Below are positions 9,083 through 18,105 of a stretch of DNA of 64,000 bases, in pieces. Position 1 is the first letter of the stretch; every line of letters begins with the position of its first letter. Under the pieces are notes generated by a model. It was not told the origin of the DNA. It was given only the letters and a program-made list of their open reading frames with translations, and did no database searches. Source of the stretch: Natronohydrobacter thiooxidans (lineage in GTDB: Bacteria > Pseudomonadota > Alphaproteobacteria > Rhodobacterales > Rhodobacteraceae). The stretch is taken from NCBI RefSeq assembly GCF_001884735.1, contig NZ_MJAP01000001.1, positions 1 through 64,000 on the forward strand. The letters are read 5' to 3'. A program made the translations under genes and the position numbers.

Positions 9083-10492
9083 ATGAGCGCGCAGCTGAGT
9101 TTCAGGATTACCCCTTTCGCGGCAGAAACCAGCAGCGCGGTGGATCTGCATCTGGTCGATGCCGAAGATCTGTCCGACTGGACCGACATGCAGCCGAAAC
9201 GGGTGCGGGCCTTCCTTGAAAGCGTCGGTTTTACCGCGCGCTCGGGCCAGATCGCCTTGGTTCCCGATGCGGACGGTGTGTTAAACTTTGCTGCCGTCGG
9301 GCGCGGCACCGCCCGCGACCGGGCCCGCACGCGGTTCTGTCTGGGCGGGGCGCGCGGGCGGCTGCCCGCGCAGACCTACCGGCTGCATCACGCGCTCGAC
9401 TCCGACGCGCTGGCCGAGGAAACCCTTGGCTGGTGTCTGGGCGGCTATGCGTTTCGCCAGTTCCGGCAGGGCGACGCGCCCGACATCGCCCGGATGACCG
9501 CGCCGGAAGGGGTCGATCTCGCGCAGCTCAGCGCCATTGTGACCGGCGAGTTCCTGACCCGCGACCTGATCAACACGCCTGCCTCGCATATGGGACCGGA
9601 AGAGCTGGAAGCGGCGTTTCTGGCGCTGGCGCATGAGCATGGCGCGACGGCTTCCGTCATCTATGGTGATGATCTTATTTATCAAAATCTGCCGCTGATC
9701 CATGCGGTCGGGCGTGCGTCAGAGCGCAGCCCGCGCCTTTTGGACCTGCGCTGGGGCGAGACGGGGCCGCGGCTGACATTGGTCGGCAAGGGGGTCTGTT
9801 TCGACACGGGCGGGCTGAACCTGAAGCCCGGCGCCTCGATGGGGCTGATGAAGAAGGATATGGGCGGGGCTGCAACCGTGATGGGGCTGGCGCATATGAT
9901 CATGGCGCAGGGCTGGCCGGTGCAATTGCGCGTTCTGGTGCCTGCGGTGGAGAATGCGGTCTCTGGCAATGCCATGCGCCCCGGCGATATTCTGATGTCG
10001 CGCAAGGGGTTAAGTGTCGAGGTCAACAATACCGATGCCGAGGGGCGGCTGGTGCTGGCCGATGCGCTGGCCTTAGCGGATGAGGACGCGCCCGATCTGA
10101 TGATCTGCATGGCGACGCTCACCGGGGCTGCGCGGGTGGCGCTCGGGCCGGATGTGCCACCGTTTTTCACGCAAGATCAAGAACTTGCGCGCGCGCTGAT
10201 GGAGGCCAGCGCGCAGGTGCGCGACCCGCTCTGGCAGTTGCCCCTGCACCCGGCCTATGAGCCGCAGATCGAACCGGGCATCGCGGATCTGGACAATGCG
10301 CCCTCGGGCGGGATGGCCGGGGCGATCACGGCGGCGTTGTTTTTACAGCGTTTTGTCGAGACCTGCCCGCGATTCGCGCATCTCGACATTTATGGTTACC
10401 AACCGAGCGCTGCGCCTGCGCGGCCCAAGGGGGGTGTGGGTCAGGGGGCGCGGGCTTTGTTCGCGGCTTTGCCGGGCGTTCTGGGGCTATGA
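9083..10492 (+). CDS. Leucyl aminopeptidase family (M17) protein
   Basis: Cytosolic dimetal aminopeptidase of 469 residues. The C-terminal catalytic domain has GKGVCFDTGGLNLKP with the metal ligands Lys/Asp, MKKDMGGAA with the catalytic Lys and Asp, and NTDAEGRLVLADAL with the Asp/Glu ligands and the catalytic Arg. The N-terminal domain is shorter and divergent, as in PepB-like alphaproteobacterial M17 members. The downstream NlpC/P60 gene overlaps by 4 bp (ATGA), suggesting coupled expression of two peptide-cleaving enzymes, possibly for cell-wall peptide turnover. Upstream a weak promoter (TTGTCC, then TAGGCT) is possible near 9025-9055. Confidence 0.92.
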   Translation: MSAQLSFRITPFAAETSSAVDLHLVDAEDLSDWTDMQPKRVRAFLESVGFTARSGQIALVPDADGVLNFAAVGRGTARDRARTRFCLGGARGRLPAQTYRLHHALDSDALAEETLGWCLGGYAFRQFRQGDAPDIARMTAPEGVDLAQLSAIVTGEFLTRDLINTPASHMGPEELEAAFLALAHEHGATASVIYGDDLIYQNLPLIHAVGRASERSPRLLDLRWGETGPRLTLVGKGVCFDTGGLNLKPGASMGLMKKDMGGAATVMGLAHMIMAQGWPVQLRVLVPAVENAVSGNAMRPGDILMSRKGLSVEVNNTDAEGRLVLADALALADEDAPDLMICMATLTGAARVALGPDVPPFFTQDQELARALMEASAQVRDPLWQLPLHPAYEPQIEPGIADLDNAPSGGMAGAITAALFLQRFVETCPRFAHLDIYGYQPSAAPARPKGGVGQGARALFAALPGVLGL

Positions 10493-11313
10493 GCGACCCG
10501 CGCCTGACACCGTTCAGCGGGCGCGTCGCGCATCTCTCGCTGCAAGGGAAGATCGACGCCCCGGCCTTTACGGCTGGCGAAAATATGCGTGTTTGCAATG
10601 GCTTAACGGACCTGCTGCGGGGGCCTGACGGACCTCGGGACCGGCAGATTCTGCATGGTGCGCGGGTCTGTGTGATCGACCGGGACGGGCCATTTGCCTA
10701 TGTTCAGGCCGAGGCCGATGGCTATTGCGGCTGGGTGCCTGCCGATGCGCTTGGGCCGGATTTTTCTGTTACGCATCAAGTTGTTACGCGGTCCACGCAT
10801 CGCTACAGCGCGCCGGATCTGAAAAGCCCGGAACAGGGCGCGCTATCGCTGAATGCGCGGGTTGAGATCACCGGCAAGGAAGGGCGTTTCCTGCGCTGTC
10901 GGGACGGATTTTGGCTGCCAGAACAACATCTTACGCCGATTGGCCAGCACACGACAGACCCGGTTGCGGTGGCTGAATCGCTGCTGGGCACGCCCTATCT
11001 GTGGGGCGGCAACAGTGCTTTCGGGGTGGATTGCTCGGGCCTTGTGCAGCTTGCGCTGCATGCCTGCGGCAAGCCCTGCCCCGGCGATAGTGATCAACAA
11101 AAACAAGCACTTGGCGAGAGTTTGCCAGAGAGTGAAGCCCCGCAACGGGGGGATCTGCTGTTCTGGCGGGGGCATGTCGCATGGGTCAGCGCGCCGGATA
11201 TGATCTTGCACGCAAATGCGCACACGATGTCAGTGGCTTACGAGCCATTCTTGACAGCACTCGCCCGGATCGCGCGCGAGGGGCCGCTGACGGGCCATAT
11301 CCGGCTAAAATGA
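10489..11313 (+). CDS. NlpC/P60 family cell-wall peptidase with SH3 domains
   Basis: Protein of 274 residues resembling gamma-D-glutamyl-L-diamino-acid endopeptidases. Two bacterial SH3-like segments (about residues 25-90 and 95-150) precede an NlpC/P60 domain with Cys182 in GVDCSGLV, His229 in RGHVAWV and a further His241 in ILHANAH. This matches the Cys-His-His set. No signal peptide is visible, which resembles cytoplasmic murein-peptide recycling enzymes such as YkfC-like proteins; the coupling to an M17 aminopeptidase supports a recycling role. That role is inferred. Confidence 0.88.
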   Translation: MSDPRLTPFSGRVAHLSLQGKIDAPAFTAGENMRVCNGLTDLLRGPDGPRDRQILHGARVCVIDRDGPFAYVQAEADGYCGWVPADALGPDFSVTHQVVTRSTHRYSAPDLKSPEQGALSLNARVEITGKEGRFLRCRDGFWLPEQHLTPIGQHTTDPVAVAESLLGTPYLWGGNSAFGVDCSGLVQLALHACGKPCPGDSDQQKQALGESLPESEAPQRGDLLFWRGHVAWVSAPDMILHANAHTMSVAYEPFLTALARIAREGPLTGHIRLK

Positions 11314-11361
11314 AATGCGTTTTCGTCGAGTGAAAAAAGACGCCTGTTTCTGAACGTTTCG

Positions 11362-13797
11362 TTAATTTTTGCGCGGCTTCGCGCGCAGGGTCGGTGCGGC
11401 CTCCAGCGGGTTCTCGGGCCAGGGGTGTTTGGGGTATTGCCCGCGCATGTCCTTGCGCACATCCGCGTAGCTGTCGGCCCAGAATCCGGGCAAGTCCATC
11501 GTCACCTGAACCGGCCTGCGCGCGGGGGAGAGCAGGACCATGCGCAGGGGCAGTCGGGCGGGGCCGATCACGGGGTGCGTGGCCAGTCCGAACACCTCTT
11601 GCAGACGCAGCTCGACTTGCGGGGCGTCGCCGGAATAGTCGATGGGCGCGCGGTTGCCCAAGGGGGTGACGAAATGCGCGGGCGCCAGTGTGTCGAGGCG
11701 TTGCATCTGGTCCCAGTCGAGCATCGCGCGCAGAGACGGCAGCAGGTCGAGGCCGCGCAACTCTTCGGCGCTGCGCTGGCCGGTGAGATGCGGGGCGAGC
11801 CAGTGCTCCAATCCCGCGATCAGGGCCGGATCGGACATATCCGGCAAATCCTCGCCCTGCGCGCGCAGAAGTTCCACGCGGGCGATGAATCGCTTTGCGG
11901 CGTCCGAGAGCGGCAGTCCCAGATCGCGCAGCCCGTCGCAGGCGGCCCGTGCGAGCGCTTCGGGCGCGGGGTCGGTCCAGTGGCGGTCATTCAGGACCAG
12001 CGCGCCGAAACATTCCTGCTGGCGGGCGATCACGCGGCGGTCGCGGCGGGACCAGTCGCAGATGTTGCGCCAGTGGATCTGATCCGCGTAAAGCGCGCGC
12101 AATTCGGCTTCGCGCAGGGCAATCGCCTGCCGGATGCGGGCTTCGCGCGGGTCACCATCGCTGTCGGTGACGACAATCAGGCGGGTCTGGGCCAGTGGGT
12201 CGCCTTCGGGCAGGACCGCGCCCTTGCCGCCAGAGAGCACATAGCGCGGGGCCTCGCCCTTGCGGCGCAGGCCGATGCGGTCGGGATAGGCCAGCGCGGC
12301 CATCTGGCCGGTGCTCAGATCCTGCTGCACCGCCCCGGCCAGACGCCGCAGGCGCGGGAGTTCGGCGCGCAACCGTTCGAGCGTCGGGCGGTGCAGGCTG
12401 TGGCTATAGCGCGCGGCGAAGGCTTTGGGGTCGCGCAGCGCGGCGAGGCGCAGGTCCAGATCGACGGAGGCGCCGGAGATGAGGTCGCGCTCGGACAGGA
12501 GGGCCGCGAGTTCGGCGCCGGGGCGTCCGGCGCGTTGCAGCATATGGCCAAGGCGGGGATGCAGCGGCAGGGCGGCGAGGTTGCGGCCATGCTCGGTGAT
12601 GCGGTCGGACGTGTCGAGCGCCTCCAAGCTGCGCAGCAGTGCGCGGGCCTCAGAGAGGGCGGCTTCGGGCGGCGGGGTGAGGAAGCGCAGGCCCTCGGAC
12701 CCGCCCCAGAGCGCGAGTTCCAGCGCCAGCCCCGCCAAATCGGCGCGGGCAATCTCGGGCGGGGCGAAGGCGGCGAGCGCGCCTTCCTCGCTGCGCGCCC
12801 ACATCCGGTAGCAGATGCCAGCAGCGACGCGCCCGGCCCGGCCGCGGCGTTGCTCGGCTTCGGCGCGGGTCACGCGTTCGGTGACAAGCCGGGCCATGCC
12901 GGTGCCGGGGTCAAACCGCGCGCGGCGCGACAGACCGCAATCGACGACCACGCCGATGCCCTCGATCGTCAGCGAGGTTTCGGCGATGGCGGTGGCGAGC
13001 ACGATCTTGCGGCCCGCGCGGGCGGGGGCAATGGCGGCGCGCTGGGCGGCGAAGGGCAAGGCGCCGTAGAGCGGGTGGATTTCCGCATTGCCGACGCGCC
13101 CGTCGAGCAGCTTTGCCACGCGGCGGATTTCGCCTTCGCCGGGCAGAAAGACCAGCACCGAGCTTTCGGTCTCGGACACGGCCTGCGCGATCAGCGCGCT
13201 GGCGGCGGCTTCAAACCGCATCTCGCGCGGGCGGGGGCGGTCCAGCCAGCGGGTTTCGACCGGGAAGGCGCGGCCTTCGGCGGTCAGGATCGGGGCATTG
13301 TCCAAGAGTTCCGCGACCGGTGCGGCGTCGAGCGTGGCGGACATGACCACCAGCGCGAGATCGGGGCGGAGCGCCTCGCGCACTTCCCATGCCAGCGCCA
13401 GACCCAGATCGGCATTGAGGGAGCGTTCGTGAAATTCATCAAAGATCAGCGCACCGATGCCGGGCAGTTCCGGGTCGGATTGCAGCATGCGGGTCAGGAT
13501 GCCTTCGGTCACGACCTCGATCCGGGTCGCGGGGCTGACCACCGATTCGCCGCGAATCCGGTAGCCCACACGCGCGCCGACCTCTTCGCCCAGAAGCCGC
13601 GCCATCTGTTCGGCGGCGGCGCGGGCGGCAAGGCGGCGGGGCTCCAGCATGGTGATGCGGCCCGGGATCTGGTCCATCAGGGCAAGCGGCACGCGGGTTG
13701 TCTTGCCCGCGCCCGGCGGGGCCTGCAGCACCAGACGGCCCGCGCGGGCAAGCGTGGCGGTCACATCGGGCAGGATGGCGTCAATCGGCAGGGTCAT
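11362..13797 (-). CDS. hrpB: ATP-dependent helicase HrpB
   Basis: DExH-box helicase of 811 residues, the usual HrpB length. Motif I is PPGAGKTTRVPLAL near residue 25-38, motif II is DEFHER near 120, motif III is SATLDA, and motif VI region QRRGRAGR is present. HA2-type and HrpB C-terminal domains follow (PIDYSGDAPQVELRLQEVFG near the end). The biochemical role of HrpB in most bacteria is undefined. It converges with the NlpC/P60 gene; the gap of about 50 bp has only a weak hairpin. Confidence 0.95.
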   Translation of the reverse strand: MTLPIDAILPDVTATLARAGRLVLQAPPGAGKTTRVPLALMDQIPGRITMLEPRRLAARAAAEQMARLLGEEVGARVGYRIRGESVVSPATRIEVVTEGILTRMLQSDPELPGIGALIFDEFHERSLNADLGLALAWEVREALRPDLALVVMSATLDAAPVAELLDNAPILTAEGRAFPVETRWLDRPRPREMRFEAAASALIAQAVSETESSVLVFLPGEGEIRRVAKLLDGRVGNAEIHPLYGALPFAAQRAAIAPARAGRKIVLATAIAETSLTIEGIGVVVDCGLSRRARFDPGTGMARLVTERVTRAEAEQRRGRAGRVAAGICYRMWARSEEGALAAFAPPEIARADLAGLALELALWGGSEGLRFLTPPPEAALSEARALLRSLEALDTSDRITEHGRNLAALPLHPRLGHMLQRAGRPGAELAALLSERDLISGASVDLDLRLAALRDPKAFAARYSHSLHRPTLERLRAELPRLRRLAGAVQQDLSTGQMAALAYPDRIGLRRKGEAPRYVLSGGKGAVLPEGDPLAQTRLIVVTDSDGDPREARIRQAIALREAELRALYADQIHWRNICDWSRRDRRVIARQQECFGALVLNDRHWTDPAPEALARAACDGLRDLGLPLSDAAKRFIARVELLRAQGEDLPDMSDPALIAGLEHWLAPHLTGQRSAEELRGLDLLPSLRAMLDWDQMQRLDTLAPAHFVTPLGNRAPIDYSGDAPQVELRLQEVFGLATHPVIGPARLPLRMVLLSPARRPVQVTMDLPGFWADSYADVRKDMRGQYPKHPWPENPLEAAPTLRAKPRKN

Positions 13798-13938
13798 GGG
13801 GCCATGATATGCGTCGATGCGCGATGCTTGTGCAATCCCGCATCTGTCCGTGACGGTGGTAGCACTGATCAGCGCAAAATGGCACGCCTGCGGGACTCCA
13901 AGGCAGTTGTGATTGACCTCATCACGTTTCAGTGGCTA

Positions 13939-13959
13939 ATCAGTCCTGGGGATACTGAT
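13939..13959 (+). promoter_or_regulatory. Inverted repeat upstream of polysaccharide operon
   Basis: ATCAGT (13939-13944) and ACTGAT (13954-13959) form an inverted repeat with a 9-base spacer, about 20 bp before the export lipoprotein start, and a TTGACC lies at about 13913. It could be an operator or part of the promoter region. Evidence is only the symmetry and position. Confidence 0.3.
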
Positions 13960-13979
13960 AGAATTTGAGGGGACAGGCT

Positions 13980-15095
13980 TTGCAGCCACCTATTTCGAGA
14001 CGGGCGTTTCTGGCGACTGGCTCCGCGCTGGTCCTCAGCGGCTGTGCAGTGCCGCGCGGCGCGCCGACCCGCTCTGAGGTCGTCAAGGGGGCCGAGGACG
14101 AGGAGGCGGGTTTCATGCTGGAACTCGTCACGCGGGAACGGCTCGCGCTCTATCCGGAATGGGGCGATCCCGAGGCGAAGACGCGCACCGGCTGGCCGAA
14201 TGGCGGCGTCCCGCCCACGGATCAGCGGCTTGCGCCGGGGGACAGGCTGGGCGTGCGGGTCTGGGATGCGGAGGAATCCTCGCTTCTGTCCGGCGCAGGC
14301 GCGCCTTTTGCCGATATCGCGAATGTCGTGGTCACCTCTTCGGGGCATATTACCCTGCCCTATGTGAGCCGGGTGCATGTGTCCGGGTTGACGCTGGATG
14401 GTGCGCGGGAGCGGATTCAGGAGCAGATGACCTCGATCAGCCCTTCGGCGCAGGTGCAGCTTGAGGTCAAGGAAGGCCGACGCAATTCGGTGGAGATGAT
14501 CGGCGGGGTGGCGACGCCCGGAACCTATCCGCTGACCGAGCGCAATCTGCCGCTGAGCAGCCTGATCGCGGCGGCGGGGGGCGTGGACGGGTCGCTGGAA
14601 AACCCGCAGGTGCAGTTGACGCGCGGCTCGAATGTCTATCGCCGGTCGCTGGAGCATGTGCTGGCCAGCCCGGCCAATGACCCGCCGCTGCAGGGCGGGG
14701 ACCGGGTGGTGATCTCGGCGGATCAGCGCACCTTCAAGGCATTGGGCGCTGCGAATCGCGAAGAGGTGATCCGGTTTGACGCACCCAAGGTCAGCGCCTT
14801 GCGGGCCTTGTCGATGATGGGCGGGATGAGCGACACGCGCGCCGATCCGCGCGGGATTCTGGTGTTGCGCAGCTATCCGCGCCTGACCGGGGGGCAGCCC
14901 TATGGCTCTGATCATACGCGCGTCGTGTTCAGCTTCGATCTGACCAATGCCGAAGGGCTGTTCAATGCCGATGAATTCGCGCTGCAAAGCGACGATATCG
15001 TCATGGCCACCCAAGCGCCTGCGACCACCACGACACGGGTTCTGGCGCTGATGGGCGGGTTCTTCGGCTTCGGGCGCTCTGTCAGCAACTTGTGA
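13980..15095 (+). CDS. Polysaccharide export lipoprotein (Wza/KpsD-like)
   Basis: Outer-membrane polysaccharide export protein of 371 residues. I place the start at TTG 13980 because AGGGGA lies six bases upstream and it yields a clean signal with twin arginine-like SRRAFLATGSALVLSGC and lipobox Cys22. A Poly_export domain follows (LAPGDRLGVRVWD near residue 80), then SLBB-type domains (IGGVATPGTYPL near 175 and again near 250). It heads a plus-strand block with an SDR protein, a sugar transferase, ManC and ManB. The inner-membrane co-polymerase (Wzc-like) that usually pairs with it is not in the window. Confidence 0.88.
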   Translation: MQPPISRRAFLATGSALVLSGCAVPRGAPTRSEVVKGAEDEEAGFMLELVTRERLALYPEWGDPEAKTRTGWPNGGVPPTDQRLAPGDRLGVRVWDAEESSLLSGAGAPFADIANVVVTSSGHITLPYVSRVHVSGLTLDGARERIQEQMTSISPSAQVQLEVKEGRRNSVEMIGGVATPGTYPLTERNLPLSSLIAAAGGVDGSLENPQVQLTRGSNVYRRSLEHVLASPANDPPLQGGDRVVISADQRTFKALGAANREEVIRFDAPKVSALRALSMMGGMSDTRADPRGILVLRSYPRLTGGQPYGSDHTRVVFSFDLTNAEGLFNADEFALQSDDIVMATQAPATTTTRVLALMGGFFGFGRSVSNL

Positions 15096-15937
15096 GTGGT
15101 CCGCGCGTTCTGGTCCTTGGGGCGAGTGGCCGCATCGGGGCGATGCTGCAGCGGCATTGGCATGGGCGGGATATGCGCCCTCTCTGGCAGTATCGTGGAG
15201 CGCCTGCCCCGGCGGACAGTGTGATCGGCGATCCGTTGCAGGATGGCGCAGCGCTTGCCGCGCGGTGCGGGCGGCTGGATGTGGTGCTGGCGCTCTCGGG
15301 CGTGGTGCCGGGGCGCGGTGATCTGGGCCTGAACAGCGCGCTGGCGCTGGCGGCGCTGGATCTGGGCGCGGCTGCGGGCGCGCGGCGGGTGTTTCTCGCC
15401 TCTTCCGCTGCGGTTTATGGACCGGGCGCGCAGGCCCTGCGCGAGGAGGATCCGCTGCAGCCGGGCAATGACTATGGGAGAGCCAAGGCCGCGATGGAGC
15501 GGGCTGCGGGCGCGCATGCGGCGGCTTTGGGGCTGGATGTGAGCGTGCTGCGGATCGGCAATGTCGCGGGGGCGGATGCGCTGCTGGGTCCGGCAGGGAC
15601 GACCCGGCGGCTGGACAGGTTTCCTGACGGGCAAGGGCCGCGCCGGTCCTATATCGGGCCGCGCATGCTGGCGGATGTGCTGGCGGAACTGGTGCGGTTT
15701 GCAGCACTCGGGCAGGATCTGCCCGGATGCCTGAATATCGCGCAGCCCGGTGCGGTCGCGATGGAAGACCTGTGCCGCGCTGCGGGGTTTGCGGTCACAT
15801 GGCAGCCGGCTCCGGAAGGGGCGCTGGCCTCGGTCCTGTTGGATGTATCGCGGCTGCGCGCGCTGGTCGCGCTGCCGGAGGCGCGCGCGGAAGCGCTGGT
15901 CGCCGAGTGGCGTGCGGATCAGGAGGCGGCGGGATGA
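15092..15937 (+). CDS. NAD-dependent epimerase/dehydratase (SDR) protein
   Basis: Protein of 281 residues of the extended SDR family. It opens with a Rossmann motif LVLGASGRIGAMLQRHW (residues 6-22), and has the catalytic-type YGRAKAAME (Tyr-x-x-x-Lys) near residue 129 and a preceding SSAAVYGPG. It is shorter than typical sugar epimerases. Start GTG at 15092 overlaps the export gene stop (GTGA), so translation is coupled. It probably modifies a nucleotide sugar for the polysaccharide, but the exact reaction is unknown. Confidence 0.82.
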   Translation: MSGPRVLVLGASGRIGAMLQRHWHGRDMRPLWQYRGAPAPADSVIGDPLQDGAALAARCGRLDVVLALSGVVPGRGDLGLNSALALAALDLGAAAGARRVFLASSAAVYGPGAQALREEDPLQPGNDYGRAKAAMERAAGAHAAALGLDVSVLRIGNVAGADALLGPAGTTRRLDRFPDGQGPRRSYIGPRMLADVLAELVRFAALGQDLPGCLNIAQPGAVAMEDLCRAAGFAVTWQPAPEGALASVLLDVSRLRALVALPEARAEALVAEWRADQEAAG

Positions 15938-16584
15938 CGCGCTCAAAGCGCCTGCTGGATCTGGTGCTGCTGGCCCTGATGGCCCCGGCTCTGTTGCCGC
16001 TGCTGGGATTGCTGTGCCTGGTACTCTGGGCCGCTCAGGGTCGCCCGATTTTCTACGGCGCAGAGCGGATGCGCAGCGTGACCGAGGGGTTCACGCTGTG
16101 GAAGCTGCGCAGCATGACCGGAGCCGCGCGCGACAGTGGTGTCTCGGGCGGGGACAAGGCGGGGCGGATCACACCGATGGGACGCCGGTTGCGGCGCGTG
16201 CGACTGGATGAGGTTCCGCAGATGCTGAATATTCTGCGCGGGGATATCAGCTTCGTCGGGCCGCGCCCGCCCCTGCGGGAGTATGTCGAGCGGTTTCCGG
16301 CGATCTACGAACATGTTCTGCGCGCGCGTCCGGGGGTCACGGGGCTGGCCTCGCTGGTCTATGCCGGGCATGAAACCCTGCTGCTGGCGCGCTGCACCAC
16401 GCCGGAAGAAACCGATGCGGTCTACGCGCGGGCCTGTGTGCCGCGCAAGGCGCGGCTGGATCTGATCTATCAGCGCCATCAATCGGTGGGATTCGATCTG
16501 TGGCTGGTGGCAGTCACGGCTGCGCGGGTTTTCGGGCTGGCCAAGGGGCGGCGATTGCCACGCCCGCCGCTATCGGGGTCATAA
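15934..16584 (+). CDS. Initiating sugar transferase (WcaJ/PglC-like)
   Basis: Membrane sugar-1-phosphate transferase of 216 residues that would start polysaccharide assembly on undecaprenyl phosphate. It has one N-terminal hydrophobic helix (LLDLVLLALMAPALLPLLGLL), the KLRSMT motif, RLDEVPQMLNILRGDISFVGPRP, and RPGVTGLA, all hallmarks of the bacterial sugar transferase domain. The short single-helix form matches the PglC-like catalytic core. Start ATG 15934 overlaps the SDR stop by 4 bp. Sugar specificity cannot be inferred. Confidence 0.9.
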   Translation: MTRSKRLLDLVLLALMAPALLPLLGLLCLVLWAAQGRPIFYGAERMRSVTEGFTLWKLRSMTGAARDSGVSGGDKAGRITPMGRRLRRVRLDEVPQMLNILRGDISFVGPRPPLREYVERFPAIYEHVLRARPGVTGLASLVYAGHETLLLARCTTPEETDAVYARACVPRKARLDLIYQRHQSVGFDLWLVAVTAARVFGLAKGRRLPRPPLSGS

Positions 16585-16587
16585 AAT

Positions 16588-16602
16588 GGGCGCTTTCCTT
16601 GC
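16588..16602 (+). promoter_or_regulatory. Possible sigma-54 promoter before manC
   Basis: GGGCGC, five bases, then TTGC gives the GG-N10-GC spacing of a -24/-12 sigma-54 promoter in the 82-bp gap before manC, about 64 bp from the start codon. Two positions deviate from consensus and I see no enhancer-binding gene nearby, so chance is a realistic alternative. Confidence 0.2.
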
Positions 16603-16665
16603 GCAGAGTCGCCAACATGGTATCGATTCGGTAAACTTTGGGCCTGAGGTGACGGAAAGGTTTTC

Positions 16666-18105
16666 ATGAGTTCTGCTATTGTTCCAGTCTTGCTCTGTGG
16701 TGGGTCGGGCACGAGGCTCTGGCCGTTATCGCGCAAGAGCTATCCCAAGCAATTTGCCCGAATCACCGGCAGCGAAAGCCTGTTCCAGTCGTCGAGCCGA
16801 CGCCTGTCGGGGCCGGGATTTGCCGCGCCTGTGGTCGTGACCGGATCGGATTTCCGCTTTCTGGTGACCGAGCAACTGGCGGCTATCGAGATGGCGCCGC
16901 GCGCGATCCTGATCGAGCCTGCGCCGCGCAATACCGCGCCTGCGATTGCGGCGGCGGTGGTGCAGCTTGCGGCTGAGATGCCGGAGGCGCTGATCCTTGT
17001 GGCGCCGTCTGATCATGTGATTCCTGACGCCGCCGCCTTTCGCGCTTGCGTCGAGGCCGCGCGCCCTGCGGCCGAGGCGGGGCAGATCGTGACCTTCGGC
17101 ATCCGCCCGGACCGGGCGGAAACCGGCTATGGCTGGCTGGCGCTGTCGCAGACCCCGCAGGAGGGGGTGGCGCAGCCCTTGCAGGCTTTTGTCGAGAAGC
17201 CCGATCTGGCGACGGCAGAGGCGCTGCTGACAGGCGGAATGCATCTGTGGAATGCCGGGATTTTCCTGTTTTCGGTGCGCAGCATGCTGGCGGCATTGGA
17301 GCGCCATGCGCCGGGTGAACTGGCGCTGGTGCGCGCGGCGGTCGAGGGGGCGCAGGCCGATCTGGGCTTTACCCGGCTTGCACCTGCGCCATGGGCGCGG
17401 TTGCAGGATATCTCGATTGATTACGCGGTGATGGAGAAGGCCGATAATCTGAGCGTGGTGCCCTATGCGGGTGCATGGTCCGATCTGGGCGGCTGGGAGG
17501 CGGTCTGGCGCGAGGCGGGGCCGGATGCGGACGGGGTGGTCGTGAATGGCCCGGCGACGGCGATTGACTGCGAAAACAGCCTGTTGCGGGCCGAGAACCC
17601 GGATCAGCAGCTTGTCGGCATCGGGCTGCGCGATCTGGTGGTGGTGGCCATGCCCGACGCGGTGCTGGTGGCCGACCGGGCGCGAGGGCAGGATGTGAAA
17701 CTGGCGGTGGCGGCGCTGAAAGCGAAGGGCGCGGCGCAGGCCGAGACCCTGCCGCGCGATTACCGGCCCTGGGGCTGGTATGAGAGCCTTGCCATCGGCG
17801 GGCGGTTTCAGGTCAAGCGGATTGTGGTGCATCCGGGGGCGGCGCTGTCGCTGCAAAGCCATCATCACCGCGCCGAGCATTGGATCGTGGTCGAGGGCAC
17901 GGCGCGGGTGACGATTGGCGAGGAGGTGCAGCTCGTGACCGAGAATCAGTCGGTCTATATTCCCTTGGGCGCGAAACACCGGATGGAGAATCCCGGCAAG
18001 CTGCCGCTGACGCTGATCGAGGTGCAGACCGGGGCTTATCTGGGCGAGGATGACATCGTGCGCTACGAGGATGTTTATGCGCGCGGGCAAGGGGCCAAGG
18101 GATGA
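16666..18105 (+). CDS. manC: Mannose-1-phosphate guanylyltransferase / mannose-6-P isomerase
   Basis: Bifunctional type II PMI-GMP enzyme of 479 residues making GDP-mannose. The N-terminal nucleotidyltransferase starts LCGGSGTRLWPLSRKSYPKQF (residue about 9) with GYGW and FVEKPD motifs; the C-terminal cupin isomerase includes LQSHHHRAEHWIVVEGTA and a metal-binding YIPLGAKHRMENPGK. It overlaps manB by 4 bp. It follows the sugar transferase after an 82-bp gap that may contain its own promoter. The context says the GDP-mannose is for a surface polysaccharide. Confidence 0.95.
   Translation: MSSAIVPVLLCGGSGTRLWPLSRKSYPKQFARITGSESLFQSSSRRLSGPGFAAPVVVTGSDFRFLVTEQLAAIEMAPRAILIEPAPRNTAPAIAAAVVQLAAEMPEALILVAPSDHVIPDAAAFRACVEAARPAAEAGQIVTFGIRPDRAETGYGWLALSQTPQEGVAQPLQAFVEKPDLATAEALLTGGMHLWNAGIFLFSVRSMLAALERHAPGELALVRAAVEGAQADLGFTRLAPAPWARLQDISIDYAVMEKADNLSVVPYAGAWSDLGGWEAVWREAGPDADGVVVNGPATAIDCENSLLRAENPDQQLVGIGLRDLVVVAMPDAVLVADRARGQDVKLAVAALKAKGAAQAETLPRDYRPWGWYESLAIGGRFQVKRIVVHPGAALSLQSHHHRAEHWIVVEGTARVTIGEEVQLVTENQSVYIPLGAKHRMENPGKLPLTLIEVQTGAYLGEDDIVRYEDVYARGQGAKG

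Noticed and set aside
11362..13797. DEFH motif in HrpB as an anomaly
   Set aside because: HrpB proteins commonly have DEFH in this position, so this is not a lost key residue.
11425..13968. 847-codon open frame antisense to hrpB
   Set aside because: High GC and codon bias leave long stop-free frames on the opposite strand; HrpB motifs are complete on the minus strand and the translation of this frame has no recognisable domain.
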